Part shown: positions 23,391 through 35,883 of the stretch, in pieces
Layout of the letters: each line of letters begins with the position of its first letter
Position numbering within the stretch: position 1 is the stretch's first letter
Assembly: GCA_003991915.1 (NCBI GenBank)
Contig: RQTK01000142.1
Location: forward strand, 437,383 to 501,382
Source: Elysia chlorotica
Taxonomy: Eukaryota > Mollusca > Gastropoda > Plakobranchidae
Direction of reading: 5' to 3'
DNA length: 64,000 nucleotides
Position numbers and translations under genes: made by a program
The notes under the pieces: model-generated
Told to the model about the DNA's origin: nothing
What the model saw: only the letters and a program-made list of their open reading frames with translations
Database searches by the model: none

Positions 23391-23682
23391 TCCCATCAAC
23401 AATACTTATTATCTAAACCACGTCGATTGTTGAAAGAATCGATTCATCCACTGTCTTGTCAATTTGGGTTTACCACAATTGTATATTGATGTGATTAGAT
23501 CGTACTTTAACTAGATCTAACATGAAAATGACTTGTTTGATGCAAATAATGCATTATTTATTCATTGTTTCCCCCCAAAAAAATGATAACAATTAAAACT
23601 GCAATTAGTTTGAATGTGGTGTTAATATTCATTATGTAATTATGAATGTAGTTAGAATTCCTTAAAATAAGGCATCCATATT

Positions 23683-23729
<47 letters not shown>

Positions 23730-23953
23730 AGTCACACCTATAAAATAATTTTTTTTTCCAATTTATTGGCATTGTCATCGTTTAAATACGTTTCACCAAT
23801 ATTTTACATGCCGAGTGTAACAAAAACAAATTTGTAGACCAAGAAAAGCAATAGAACAGCAATAGGTCATGTGTTTGTTGTTCTGGGTACACACTATCAT
23901 GTAGATAAGCTGTTTTACACGTTTATTACATGAGAGAGGCATTGAGCTAGAAC

Positions 23954-24014
<61 letters not shown>

Positions 24015-24025
24015 GGGGAGAGAGA

Positions 24026-24071
<46 letters not shown>

Positions 24072-24195
24072 AGGGAGAGAGAAAAAGAGAGAGAGAGAGA
24101 GGGAAGGTGCGAGAGAGACAATAGAAAATGTAATTTCTTTTTTCTTCAGAGCTCTTATAAACGTTTATTATATGAGAGGAGAGACAGAGATAGAC

Positions 24196-24248
<53 letters not shown>

Positions 24249-24268
24249 GGAGAGGGGGGGGGGAGGGG

Positions 24269-24301
<33 letters not shown>

Positions 24302-24303
24302 GA
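23683..24303 (+). repeat. CAT array and two similar GA-rich blocks
   Basis: CAT array 23683-23729. GA-rich blocks 23957-24117 and 24178-24303 both sit between tttattayatgagag and gaaggtgcgagagaga...atagaaaatg, so the whole segment is a tandem duplication of ~190-250 bp. Confidence 0.85.
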
Positions 24304-26270
24304 AGGTGCGAGAGAGAATAGAAAATGTGATTTCCTTTTTTCTTCAGAACTGAATCATAATTATGCTTTATCAGGTAAATATTTCACAATGCTGTCCTTG
24401 CACAGTTTGTATGTATGTTGATTCTTTTGGATTCTTTCCTCCGTGTTTTTTTTTAACTCTTCTTTCCCGTGTATTATGTTAATATAAGTTCACAATATTA
24501 GAATATTAATCAAATTTCTTGCGTTGAATCTTTTCTTTTAAAGGTGGTACTTAGTTGGTTAACTTGGTCATAGGGAAACTGTCACCGCAACAGACAAAAT
24601 TGATAGTCCGTCTTTAAAAAATTACCCGTGGCTTCACACATAGTTCTCTTGTGAAGGCCAGTAAGTGTGAGAGGTATAACCATCAGCACAAAGGGTGAAT
24701 AACTATAACGCCAAGTATGTAAAGATGATCCTCCAAAATATTTGAACTTTTCTGGCTTGCAACAAAGAAATATAATAAAATCTCGATCTGATAGAGTGGG
24801 TCTTTTCAATATGAGCTGACCCTGGTGCGTTTCTTGTTAGTTACAATTACATACTGTATAGTTACACGCATCCTGTCCACCGCAGCACTAACAGGTGATA
24901 TCAGGAGTGCTGCTCTTTTACGCGTCATAATACACTGTACATATTGTACATGTACTGTACTGAGTGTTGGCCACTAAACTGTAATTCTTACTGAATTGTT
25001 AGACTTTATGGCACTGCAAGAAGACTTGTGATATCACATTAGTCTTTTGTTGATACATGAAATGTATAATGGAGTCTTTGTTTGTTTGCTTTTGTTTTTG
25101 TTTTTATTGGGTTGTTGTTGTTGTTTTTGTTTGTTTGTTTGTTTTTCTTTTGGGTGATGTTGGTGTTTATTATTTTTCTTTTTTTTTGGTTCGGGTTTGT
25201 TTTTTTAGGGAGGGGGGTCTCTTCTTTTCTTTTTGGGTACCTCTCTTACTTCAGGTTGCTGATATAAATGCAAGTAATCATAATTAGCTAAGTCTGTCCA
25301 TACTCTTTATGCTATTAAATATAATGAACATTTATAATGTATGCGGTAACACCTTTTCAGGTAAACAATGTCATTGCTAAAAAAAAGTTAGCAAACATTT
25401 TTTCTTTAAAAATTTCTTTCTTTTTTAATTAGATATAATTGAGATTTATCTGTTGAGATTTCTTGAAGGCAATGTGTTTTATAATTATAGGGTCACTTTT
25501 TTTCGTTTTTTTTTTGTTGTTATTGTTTTAGAATGTGTCTATGTTAAGTATATACTATTGAACAAACTGTACTCGTAAAAATAAAATACATTTAATAATA
25601 AAAAGTTTAAATCTGCATCATCCCTCATCATACATGACGTACATGGGAGTGAGCCTTTGACTGTGTGTGGCTTGACAAACTGAGGCGACCCATATATGGG
25701 TATATTTGTATGTATCGCTCTCGGGCTTGTTTGCGATCTGTAAATAAACCACGGTGATCATTAGCATCCTTTCTTATTTTATTCCATCATTTCTTTCTCT
25801 CCCACCCCCATCAAAAAAAGGAAAAAAACGTATATAAACAAACATTTCACATCCGTATTCGTTTCTGTCGTGGTGCTTCCAATGTCAGAAGTAATTGAAG
25901 TGTTGTCAAGTTTCTTGTCTATTGGCAAGTGTACTATAATTATGCTTCCGGATGCAATGTTCGTTTTTTTGGCAAGTAACTAGCTTTAAACCCTCATTTT
26001 GCACTTATCAAGAAAAAGATATGCCTAAATAATTCCTGCAAAAAACAGAACAAACCCAAAGCATTTAATTTCTTTAAAAGACTACATACTTTATCTCACA
26101 CGATGTCAGCAAACCATATTTTACGACTTAAAACAGGACACTACCAACTAAATGCACACGTTTACAAAATTAAAATCAACAGAAATCCTTTTCTGTGAAT
26201 GCGGAGACGCCCATAACATGTCCTCATGACATACAAATTCCTCCCAGCTCAGGCAAGTAGTTGAGTTTTG

Positions 26271-26411
26271 TTTAGTTGGTTTGAAGGCCAACGTCAAACT
26301 GTATGGGCTATATTGTGGACGTGTGACCACCGTATGTGCTGCCACACACGAAACAGGACGGGGATACCATGACAGGCCGGTCACACTAAACTGACACCGA
26401 CTCAACTAGTA
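26271..26411 (-). mobile_element. SINE fragment (minus)
   Basis: ttagttggtttgaaggccaac, gggctatattgtggac, tgctgccacacacgaaacag and ctgacaccgactcaac: the family read on the minus strand. The tRNA head is absent. Confidence 0.7.
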
Positions 26412-26443
26412 CGGGGGAAATCGTCAAAAAATAATGGTAAAAC

Positions 26444-26468
26444 TATCATCATCATTATTATTACATGT

Positions 26469-26513
<45 letters not shown>

Positions 26514-26557
26514 GTCGTCGTCGTCGTCATCATCATCATCATTAGACATTATTATCA

Positions 26558-26622
<65 letters not shown>

Positions 26623-26651
26623 TTTGTTGTTGTGGTAATTGTTGTTGATGA

Positions 26652-26694
<43 letters not shown>

Positions 26695-26697
26695 ATA
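26444..26697 (+). repeat. Compound triplet array: ATC, GTC, ATT, GTT
   Basis: CAT/ATC 26471-26512, CGT 26513-26529, CAT again, ATT 26561-26622, GTT 26622-26696: successive triplets differing by one base. Confidence 0.94.
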
Positions 26698-27557
26698 TTG
26701 AGAGGGTTCAATAGAACACAAACACAACGTAACACATCACTAGTCACAAGGCCGTAATGTCAAAGCCTACATGGACGTCGTGATAGGTCGACAAGTGGAT
26801 TTAGAGTTATTCTATTTCTAGAGGCTTTATGTGGCAGAGTGGACCCACATACGTAGGTTGCGTCTTTATTATTTTCAATTTATTTTCTTTACAGTTACAC
26901 GCATTCCATACCATTTACAACACAAACACTTGGGTAAAAGTTGTAACATTCGAAAACGTGTCTTTGATTTAACAATATTTTTAGGGTCCATATGACCAAC
27001 ACATATTTAAAGATTATTTAAGGAAGAAAAAAAAGTGCCCTTTCGAAAATAATGTACGTGTAGTTCTTGGAAATACATTTGTAACACAAGTATGCGGTGT
27101 CATGCTTTTAGTTATTTCGTGTTATTGCTTAACTTTTAAATGATTGATGTAATTGAAAATTGGTAATTGTATATTATTTAACTTTTTAAGGCAAACTGAA
27201 CATGCACTGCAGTATTTTCAAAATGATCGAGCTCTTATAAAACACACAATTATTACTTGTATTGGTGTTAAAAAGTCTTAAACAATATATTATCAAACTA
27301 AAGAACGCTGAATCATGTATAGATCATGTATACATGTAGGCCATGACTCATTCTATAATCACAGAGAAAAATGGCATTTTCCCCGATTAAAAATGCAATA
27401 ATTGTAAAAGAAAATCAGGATTATGCCTAAGTTCTGAGTACAGTTAACCGCATAAAAGTCGCGGCGTATATATCCTATCAGTAACTGAGTAAGGCAATAC
27501 AATGTCTCGTGTCTCTGTATGCTGAAATGTTAGTACATGCAATAGTATTAATCTTTC

Positions 27558-27731
27558 TTATTGGGTCGGTGTCAGGATAATGTGATGGACTTAGTAAGAC
27601 TAGGACAGAAGTCGTGGTACTGTATCCCCGATCTGTCTTTCTGTGGCAGCATGCAGACTTAGAACGTTAGTCTGGGGACCCACACGCGAGAGAACATATT
27701 ACCGTGAAGTTGATGCTAAGAAACCAACAAA
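27558..27731 (+). mobile_element. SINE body/tail fragment, strongly diverged (plus)
   Basis: ttgggtcggtgtcaggataa, gacagaagtcgtggtac, acgttagtctggggaccc and aagaaaccaac are in family order. It lies just beyond the stop of gene 2, so it may form part of that 3' UTR in antisense. Confidence 0.65.
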
Positions 27732-27759
27732 ACACCTGAAGTTTATCTGTAGTATAATT

Positions 27760-28263
27760 TCAAAGCAATTCTGGGTGTTTCCTTAAAAGATGTCTCTTCA
27801 ATCCATATTCAGTATAAAAAAGGGTTTCGCACCCCATGCACTGGAGAGCGATGCCTGCATGCATGTTCATGTGGTCCCGGTGTGTGGCCACACTCATGAA
27901 GCCTTTGGAACACTCTTGGCAGTGGTACGGGTACTGATTCAGGTGCTTACTCAGTGTGTGCATACGAAATCCGCGGCTGGAAGTGAATTCCTTACCACAC
28001 TTGTCACACATAAAAAGACCTTTTTCGTTGCCTTTATATTTTCTCGGGATGCCCATGTGCACGCTACGACAATGACCCCTGACTCTGTTCCGGTAGGTTG
28101 TTGAGTAAGTACACAGCGAGCAGCTGTAGGAATTCCCGGACTTGCTCCAAAGCTGGTCTATGCGCTGGACTTCCTCAGGGTTCGCGAACCTTTTCGGCTT
28201 TGTTTGTACGATTGTAGCCTTGCGAAAACGCGCCGCCTTTCTGACTGGTATTTTTCTTTTCTT
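27760..28263 (-). CDS. Gene 2 terminal exon: four C2H2 zinc fingers
   Basis: Minus-strand acceptor tttttatgcag, then KKRKIPVRKAARFRK (basic, NLS-like) and a linker. Four C2H2 fingers follow, starting YSCSLC, FMCDKCGKEF, YHCQECSKGF and LQCMGC, and the frame ends RKHPELL-stop. The ATG at 28269 lies in the intron next to the acceptor, so it is probably not the real start. Fingers 1 and 2 are separated by a longer linker with a basic KYKGNEK; fingers 2-4 are near-tandem. Confidence 0.85.
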   Translation of the reverse strand, partial: KKRKIPVRKAARFRKATIVQTKPKRFANPEEVQRIDQLWSKSGNSYSCSLCTYSTTYRNRVRGHCRSVHMGIPRKYKGNEKGLFMCDKCGKEFTSSRGFRMHTLSKHLNQYPYHCQECSKGFMSVATHRDHMNMHAGIALQCMGCETLFYTEYGLKRHLLRKHPELL

Positions 28264-30224
28264 CTGCATAAAAAGGACGAGAAAAAATAATCACACAAGC
28301 GTTTGAGATTAGAAAAAAAGATAGGTAGGGTTGATCAAGCCCAACGGCTATATTAAACAACCCGATTAAAACTCGATAACCGTTACTAGAGTATTGCTAG
28401 CCGACATATTCTTTTTCAGCATTATTTTGGAAATTTACTTTTTTTTCTATTATTGTTATAATCATAGTGCCCAATATATTAATGCCTTGGAATCCATGAG
28501 TTGATCCTAGCTAACAAGGTTTCATTTTTTTTTTTTTTTTTTTTTTTTGGGGGGGGGGGTATTTTTATTGCCAAAGTTGGACGTTACAATCAATCAACTA
28601 TTTTTATTTTGTGACAGCTCTTTGTCGTGATAATTTAACGTAATTATATGCTTGTTTTCACCCAAGACAATTAATTGACTGTTCAATAAGGTTGAGATAT
28701 CAAGCGGGCATTCTCCGAAACCAAATACACGTATATGTAGGGCCTACATGGCTGTAGTGTGCAATCCAGCGGCCGCAGACCACCAGGAAACTACTGGTTG
28801 TGCTGTTTTGCTGAACCTACTCTTGCGTGTCTGAGGTTAAAATTTCACAAACCGTAACTCATAACCTTCAGTTATAATTTTGTAAACAAGTTATGCGCCT
28901 TTTTATTACACTGTAGTAAGACTATTGGAGTTTATGCACTAAGGTTCAATGGATAAAGAAGTTCCAGTTAGTGAAAATCCACTAAAGAGGCAATCATTGC
29001 AACTGCATATAATTAATGCTAATGAAAATTATTGTGTGTGGACCTTTTTAATAAGGTTTGACTAAAATTGTTAGGATAGTATTTTCTTAATTTTTTACAA
29101 GGCAAACAGTTTTATACTACTCCGCACTGCAAACGTGACATACGAATAATACATGTAATGGTTTTATGATTTCATATTCGCGTCACATACAAATTCGTAA
29201 AAAATACGTGCCCATTCAGTTTCATTTATTTTATCACACCAGTTTGAGTTAAATCTGCTCTGTTTTAAGTCAACGTGATATGTTATGAATTTCTCGATGG
29301 GTTGATCCTCCGGTTTAGTACCATAAGCATCAAATCGGGAAAAAATTCCGTCTTTAAACGGTTGTACCTAAAGAAATAAAAACGTCGTAAAAATCAACCC
29401 CACTTTACCGTGTCGCGAAAATTCTCCCCTACCCGCCTAACTAAAAGCCATGCAGTCCAGGAAAAAATATAATTTGACCTACAATTGATTGCTTTCTATT
29501 ATTTTATTTTTTATTTTGTTGGTACACATGTAAATGGTCCAAAGATCCTCCAAACAAAAGTTAACTAGTAAAACCGGATGGGCGGAACATGCCTAAATTT
29601 TACTTTTTATTTCGTCACGAAAGCGTATGCACGGAGCTCCATAGCCTTACTCGCTATCGCCTTGTCCTTGCAATACCAAACTTCGGTCGCGCGACAAGGG
29701 GGCTGACTCTAAAGAAACTTTCCTAGATTCTACTTCTAGTCATAATTGTAGATCTAGATCTCCCCGCGTTTGTATTGCTGTTGCTTTTAGTTTTTGCTGC
29801 TGGTGTTGTGATTATCAGGATTGAAGACAGACATTCTTTGTTACGTAAATAAAGCAGGTCTACCTTAGAGATAGCATTCAAATTAACAGAAGCACACGAC
29901 GCAGCGTCTCTCACTTCAACGTTGACGGCCTTTTGTCTGAGTTTGAAAACGAGGAGACATCTACAAGAATGACTCAAGATTTCTACATTCTCTTTTAGCC
30001 TTACAAGAAGCCCCCACAGGCATTCGAGACACAGCATGCCGCATTTAGCTGCAATATTATGAAGACGACATAGAGCCATCATTTCCTAGAACTAGCGTCG
30101 CACTCACAATGTGATGACTCAGTATTTCAGTCACTTTCTCTTCCCCGGCTCCTTCAAGTTCAAGATCTGCGAGAAAGTGGTACAACAACAGCTTTCCCAA
30201 ATGTAGAGATCGCACTGAGACTTC
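27760..30224 (-). CDS. Gene 2 (whole model): C2H2 zinc-finger protein with N-terminal Cys region
   Basis: Minus-strand model: exons about 30104-30214 (tentative), 29864-30048, 29191-29367 and 27760-28263. Phases of the last three: 1 in/0 out, 0/0, 0 in to stop, all compatible. The N-terminal part has CGMLCLEC and a second Cys pair in HSCRCLL, like the end of a treble-clef/ZAD-type dimerisation domain. The C-terminal part is a basic region followed by four C2H2 fingers. Likely role: nuclear sequence-specific DNA binding. The start codon was not located and should lie upstream of 30.2 kb. The alternative is that 27760-28263 is a further terminal exon of gene 3, since its acceptor is also phase 0, but the closer exons give it a self-sufficient model. 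Confidence 0.5.
28264..29190 (-). other. Gene 2 last intron
   Basis: Poly-T followed by poly-G at 28527-28558. No other feature. Confidence 0.5.
29191..29367 (-). CDS. Gene 2 internal exon (acidic/aromatic linker)
   Basis: Too short for an ORF call and without a start. Acceptor tttatttctttag, then 59 open codons, then the consensus donor GTATGT; phase 0-0, which fits between 29864-30048 and 27760-28263. It begins VQPFKDGIFSRFDAYG and ends ETEWARIFYEF. If the donor were not used the frame continues nine more codons to a stop at 29164-29166, giving an alternative end without fingers. No domain recognised. Confidence 0.45.
29864..30048 (-). CDS. Gene 2 exon: Cys-rich N-terminal region
   Basis: Acceptor ttcataatattgcag and donor GTAGAC; 185 nt, phase 1 in, phase 0 out. 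Key segments: KCGMLCLECLWGLLVRL, KENVEILSHSCRCLLVFKL, RDAASCASVNL. The paired cysteines followed by an amphipathic helix resemble the C-terminal half of ZAD/treble-clef domains found at the N-terminus of invertebrate C2H2 proteins. The family assignment is tentative. Confidence 0.45.
30104..30214 (-). CDS. Gene 2 possible upstream exon
   Basis: Minus-strand open frame RSLHLGKLLLYHFLADLEL, then EGAGEEKVTEILSHHI, bounded by an AG (aagtctcag) and possible donors: GTGAGT at 30107 (phase 0) or GTGCGA at 30103 (phase 1). Only the weaker donor joins to 29864-30048 in frame. It looks helical and protein-like, but the borders are uncertain. Confidence 0.3.
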
Positions 30225-31849
30225 CTAACCATGCCTATCGCCATCGGAAAGGGTGAGAGGTCCTACTGAAATGAGTGAAAGGTAGACAGCAACCAACGAA
30301 GGGAGAGGGTAACTAAGCGGTCTAACTCTCTTGGCGAGAGAGTGAACTGACAAGTTCATCTAGGACTTCAGCTATTCGAATTATATCCATCTATTGCTAA
30401 ATTCCACTGGCGCATTTAGATTTTTTTTTTATATTTCCCGATGGTCAGTCAGTGTAGAGTGTTGACGATGTATACTAATTACTATTGATTGTTGGATTCT
30501 ATGGTTTTGGCTGGTCTAAAATCAAAACAGCCAGGATGAACTAAAGGATAGTGATTCAACTTTTGTTTTCTCGGTAGTTATTTATAAGGTGGTTTCTGTC
30601 CAATTGGTTTCAAAATCTTCAAGGGAAAAAAACGCTTCCAAGTTTGGCGTTTGAAAGATGTACAGTGTATATCAATTCCTCCTGATATTAAAAAAAATGT
30701 TATGCTATTTATTAGAATATAATAGCAACACATATATATGTGGAAACAAATCCCAGGCAAAAAGCCCTTGGTTCGAGTATTTTGCTCAGTGGAACAAGAT
30801 GTTTGTTGTTTGTCTATTTTTTACACTCTTTGGCGTGGATTCAAAGATAAAGGATTTTGACCTCTCCATACGTTGTATGTGTTTGCCATGTCCTAATCTG
30901 TGCGGTGTATATTTTCTATCTTTAAAGTGGCTAGTTATCTATGAAAATGCGTGCATTGGTGTTTATGTACACACTTTTGTAAGCAATGCCCCTTGTGTGA
31001 AATTCAATACATGTTTGTAGTATTAATGTAGAACTAGAAGGCTTTGACACAATAAGGAATTGCAATTAAGTTATTCTATCTGGACCTTGACATGATCTAA
31101 AGAACAATGGGAGAAAGTATAGAAAGCTATAACATTTATATGTCCAGCAGTTAGTGTAGCTTTAAGATATAGAAGATCAGTCCACCAATAGCGGTGAGTT
31201 AGAGTCTATGTCTTTAAGTTTTTTTTGCTGTTTTTTTAATTATATGAGAATAATTTAACACATGTGCATGATCTGATTAAAACAAGTTTGAAAAATATAA
31301 GATCTCTAATAACATTTTATGAGTGAAATGTGAATCACTTTCGCAAACCTCTAAGCTTTTTACAAGTATCAAGCCCATAACGCGTTTCAGGATACATCTC
31401 CTCAAACACACCCAGTTCTTTGGATTTGGACTCCGCCAGGCTGTTCTGAACCCCTTGATTTGGTATAAAACTATATAAGACATCGATCCAGGTACTTAAA
31501 TAGGTGTAAAAGTACAAGAACAGCGGTGTCATAGTATATATATTATCTCCGAGCGCGTTATTGCGAATCAAACTTTGTTGAAAACGTACAGCGTGTATGA
31601 TTTAAATTTGTAAATTGTAACTTTACATAAATTATTCCTTAAAGAAAAGTGTTAATGCTGTTCGATGTAACTGTGACTATAATTCTATATTTATTTATGC
31701 TTAGAAATCTAGAAAAGTTTCAACTGTAATTGTTTATAAAAGGATTTACATGTACATCAAAGTGGTTTCATCTTATTGGGGAATGATTTTCATGTAACAG
31801 TAAGCCATGGCATGTGTGATCACAGCTAGCGGAGTATAGTAAATGGTCT

Positions 31850-33868
31850 CTTCCAATAGATTGTCACTTTGTCGTCGTACAACGGTCTGCGTACAGATGC
31901 AATCATGCGAGAACAGCAGACAATGAACAATCCAAACCGGCGGCCAGAAAAGGTCTCACCTCTCCTGGAAACATCCTCCAGAAAAAACTGATTAAAAAGC
32001 CCAAAAGATGCAATTCTGGCTAGGTCGTCGCCCATGATAAAGAAAAGACCGCGTGTTGGTTGAAGGAAGGAAGTCCGACTGAAAAGATAAATGAGCAAGA
32101 CTCCAATATCGATCACGCCAAACATCTCGCTATAGAAGTGAACCTCAGAATACTATTGCTGAACATAGAAGGAATGCCAATGGCAACGTGCGAGTATATG
32201 GCCAACTTTCTAAGAAAGCGCGATGTTGAAATAGCTCTCGATAATAATGCCCCTCTATCAAAGAATAGTTGGTTACCAATAGGCAAAACTACCCCCACTA
32301 TGGCGTCCTCAGATATGCAAGAGAACCAATCCTTACAACTGACTTTGGTGGAAGGATTGAAGATAATGGCACTCAAAGATCGTCCATAAACCTCGGAGAC
32401 ATACAGATCACCAACATGTACAAATTCCAACGCTGAAATGGAACAACCCGCCAATGATATTCAGCATCCAGCAATTGTAATGGGACACTTTGATAACCAT
32501 CACAACAGATGGGGTTATGTTTCCGACGACCACGCAAGCGACGAGGTCAGTCGCTCGGCAGATAATTCCTACCTTGCCCACCTAATATTACCCAAAAGAC
32601 AAAGGCGCGTTTAATTCAGCGCACTCATGACCTTCTCTTTATTTCGAAGGACGACAAAAAAAAAACCTTCACTCATCAAGAGGTCTTGTGTGACTTTCCT
32701 CACAGCCAACACTTACCAGTCCTAATAACAACTGGCATACAAATTCTAAAGACTACAGCTTTAGCCAAACCTTGTGGAACTTTCAGAAAGCAGAATGGAC
32801 ACAATTTCCCAAACATATAGACAAAAAGAGTGGAAGAAGCAAATTAAAAGTGGAAAACATAGGGACGTTCACCAAATAAACCATTAATTCCGCCGAAAAT
32901 CACATACCTCGAGGCCTTAGAAAACAATACATCTTTTTCTTGTCGGACGAAAGCAAGAAACATCTTAAACTAAGAATATAAAAGAAGTGGCAGTCAAGAG
33001 GCAGCTGAAGGACTGCTTCACTCACTGCACAAAAGACGCAAAGAAAGATGGACAGAGGTCACCTGCGACCGGCTGCAATAAGCTTATTGGCTGATCCCAT
33101 GCCTTACATCATTCATTTTCATTGATAAGGGAAGGTACCCTAACTTTGGAAGCACGCCGGAGTTGTCGCCATCCTTAAAACAGGCAAACCTGAAATGGAA
33201 CCATCTACTGGCTAATTCCATTACTCTGTTTCCCTATTAACTTTAGGAAAGAATCATCCTCACAAGAAGTACTATCATAGACCACAACAGTTATGTTTTA
33301 GACCAGAGCTAGGAACTGTAAAACAAATGTTGGCACCGACATTCCACATAGCAGGCTTTCAATAGAAACTGAAAACTGGAACCGTCTTGGTAGACCTATC
33401 AGCAGCAATTGGGACTGTAGGACTCATGCTAAAACTTTCTATCGACCATACCAGGCACAAGGCAATTCCGCGTCATCCTAGGTGGAGAGAAAAGCAGAAC
33501 AAGAAAGATTTTTTTTTAAAACAGAGTGCAACAGGGCTCAGTCATCGCACCCAGTCTATTCAATATATATGTATATATAGGCTATTCCAGACTTTTAAAA
33601 CCAGAAGAAAAAAAAAAACACTGGGTCATAACAAATAGACTTCGAACCAGACTTCGACGAACAAAAATTAATACAATGTACATGTATGCATGCATGGCAA
33701 TTCGGGGAATCACCCGCGTGTACTCGATGTAATGGAGGTCCTGAGGTAACTGACTATATAAATATAATCCTTCAATGCCCTTTTACAAAACTTGATGCAG
33801 GATATGACACAGTTAGGGCTGCCGTCGACAGACTTACATCTTGGGTTGACAGGCTGAATGTGGAAGTG
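31850..33868 (+). mobile_element. Degenerate Jockey-like non-LTR retrotransposon (LINE)
   Basis: Plus-strand remains in order: the start of an AP endonuclease (LRILLLNIEGMPMATCEYMA, ~32145); a second endonuclease block where the usual GDFNxHH reads GHFDNHHNRWGY (~32490), so a catalytic Asp is lost; reverse-transcriptase blocks GVVAILKTGKPE (~33170), TGTVLVDLSAAIGTV (~33378) and QQGSVIAPSLFNIYVY (~33528) in different frames; and a C-terminal CTRCNGGPEVTD block with a stop at ~33870. The YxDD region is missing between ~33600 and 33650. Many stops and frameshifts make this a dead copy. The 5' boundary is uncertain. Confidence 0.75.
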
Positions 33869-34136
33869 TAGCCATACGACTCAAGTGGTACATGTAGAGC
33901 GTTGGTCTCCACATACGGAGGCTCGCGGATCTATTCCCACGGCGGCAGATTTATTTGTCCAATTTTCGTCCCCTGTAGCTGGTTCAGTCGGTGACAGTAT
34001 GTGAGCGGCTAAGAGTAAGAAAGGAGTCGCGGTATCGCCGCCCTGTTTCGTGTGTGGCAACAGATACAATTGACAGACGTCCACAATATTATATAGCCTA
34101 TATAGTGCTGACGTTTGACGTTAAACCAACTCAACA
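33869..34136 (+). mobile_element. tRNA-derived SINE, near-complete (plus)
   Basis: tRNA-like head with A box (agtggtacatgtagagcgtt) and B-box region, a middle part (cagtcggtgacagtatgtgagcgg), the conserved core cagacgtccacaat, and the tail gacgttaaaccaactcaac. It begins directly at the end of the LINE remnant and is followed by a CTA array. Confidence 0.8.
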
Positions 34137-34151
34137 AAGCCATACGATACT

Positions 34152-34335
<184 letters not shown>

Positions 34336-34379
34336 ACTACTATCACTACTACTACAACTATAGTAAAGGGTACATAATT

Positions 34380-35860
34380 GTAGACTCATGCTGTTTATTC
34401 CGAAACCAGTGTATTCAAGTGAAGCATCGTTAAAAATAGTGAGCCCTAAATTGTTCGACAAAGTATAATTAAGGCAGTCTTGAGTTAATATCAAATTCAC
34501 TGTTAAAGAGCATTCAATAATATATGTTCAACTTGATCAAAGAAGGAAGTTATTTGTTTGTTTGTGTGTGTATTTGTTTTGTTTTGTATTATTGATTTTT
34601 TTCTTGCATTGTTTTTTAAGCCGGGAACAACACTGGCGAGGTTACAATGTAACTTGAAAGTACATGTATTGCCACAGACAGTCGCAAAACTATTCCGAGA
34701 CCAAAAAAAATTTCATTGACACATATTATCATTTATAAAACTGTGTTACTGTAATCATCCTACTCTGTAATGGTTAGGTTGTAGAATACCAAGCACTAAT
34801 AGTGTTGGGTCGGGTGTCTTAATCAAAGTATTCATTATAAATTACGGACTATTTATACTACAAGCTAAGAATGTCAGGCTCAGTTTGTAGAAAATGTTGC
34901 TATTAGCCGCTGGAATAGAAAATTTAGTTACAAGCCAGTCGTAGAGGAAATCGAGAGGATTTAATCAAGCAAAGTTGACACTTTTTTTACCGTTTCATCC
35001 AGCACTCATTTGCTCGATTGGTCGTCAAGCTATTTCAGGTGTTCTAATGGCTGTGCATGTATAAATTTTCAAACATGGTTATCAAGATGACCTGAGCAAG
35101 TTATTGTAAACTTGAGGAATTAAACAGATGTAATATTGTTTAACGAGAAAAGAGACAAATAAAACCACTCCACAGGTAATAAACTTATGACGCCTATCCT
35201 TTTCGCGTATATAACTCGAGTTTAGAAATAGATTTATGTGTGACTGTGATAAACTGCATCAGTGCATGATTAACTTGTAACTATCAAAATGACTTTATGG
35301 CCCTCGCATGGGCTAGGTTTTACTTTTAGTACTTTGTCGTTATTGGAATTACGAGTTGGTGCGCTTCAATTGCTTTTATCTGTGCGTGTGCATTAGAAAG
35401 GGGTCTGAAAAGTATTTTATCAAAATTTATAGATGATGGATATATTATTAGGGATGCATTTCTGGGGCTTTTTCCATCATGTGAAAATATGGATTAAACT
35501 AGGGTTAAGACTAATTATTTAAGTAATAGTAAGCTATAATATGATTAGTATAAAGATCTGTGTATACCGGTTATATGTGCAGTACACCAATGTAGACTAG
35601 AGACTCATTTTTACAGAACACATGAACTCAAACTACATGGTTAACATCTTTTTTTTTTCCTTAAATATAAAATGTTCCATTAAAATTTTTAAAAAAAAAA
35701 GCATGTTTGAGAAAAATACGTACATTATTTATAAAAATGCTTGTACATCAGGCTAAAACTTAGTCAAATTGAAAGAGATATATACAGTGTGTATGTGAAC
35801 TTTTTTTTTGTCCACATGACAAGCAATTGTTTAAAAAAATAGAGTACAGTCATACATAGA
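34380..35860. other. Non-coding stretch
   Basis: AT-rich; no repeats of note and no exon seen between the LINE/SINE block and the last gene 3 exon. Confidence 0.6.
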
Positions 35861-35864
35861 TAAC

Positions 35865-35870
35865 TTTATT
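35865..35870 (-). terminator. Poly(A) signal after the four-finger exon
   Basis: AATAAA on the minus strand, 14 nt past the stop codon of 35884-36363. Confidence 0.45.
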
Positions 35871-35883
35871 CACGCATCCTGGG

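Larger units (their letters stand above)
24304..27557. other. Intergenic stretch between genes 1 and 2
   Basis: Contains the SINE fragment at 26271, the triplet array at 26444 and an AATAAA at ~25742 that could serve a longer gene 1 3' end. No coding exon seen; open frames at 24582-24809 and 26148-26405 lack supporting motifs. Confidence 0.6.

Noticed and set aside
27760..28263. Third zinc-finger end of gene 3
   Set aside because: Phase would allow it, but nearer exons give it its own gene model, a dead LINE lies between, and its fingers are not close to the gene 3 pair. Not fully excluded.
30658..31020. 120-codon plus-strand frame
   Set aside because: No motif, no splice signals, ordinary AT-rich composition; likely chance.
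31826..32454. Minus-strand frames of about 100 codons
   Set aside because: Antisense of the LINE, whose plus strand shows endonuclease motifs.
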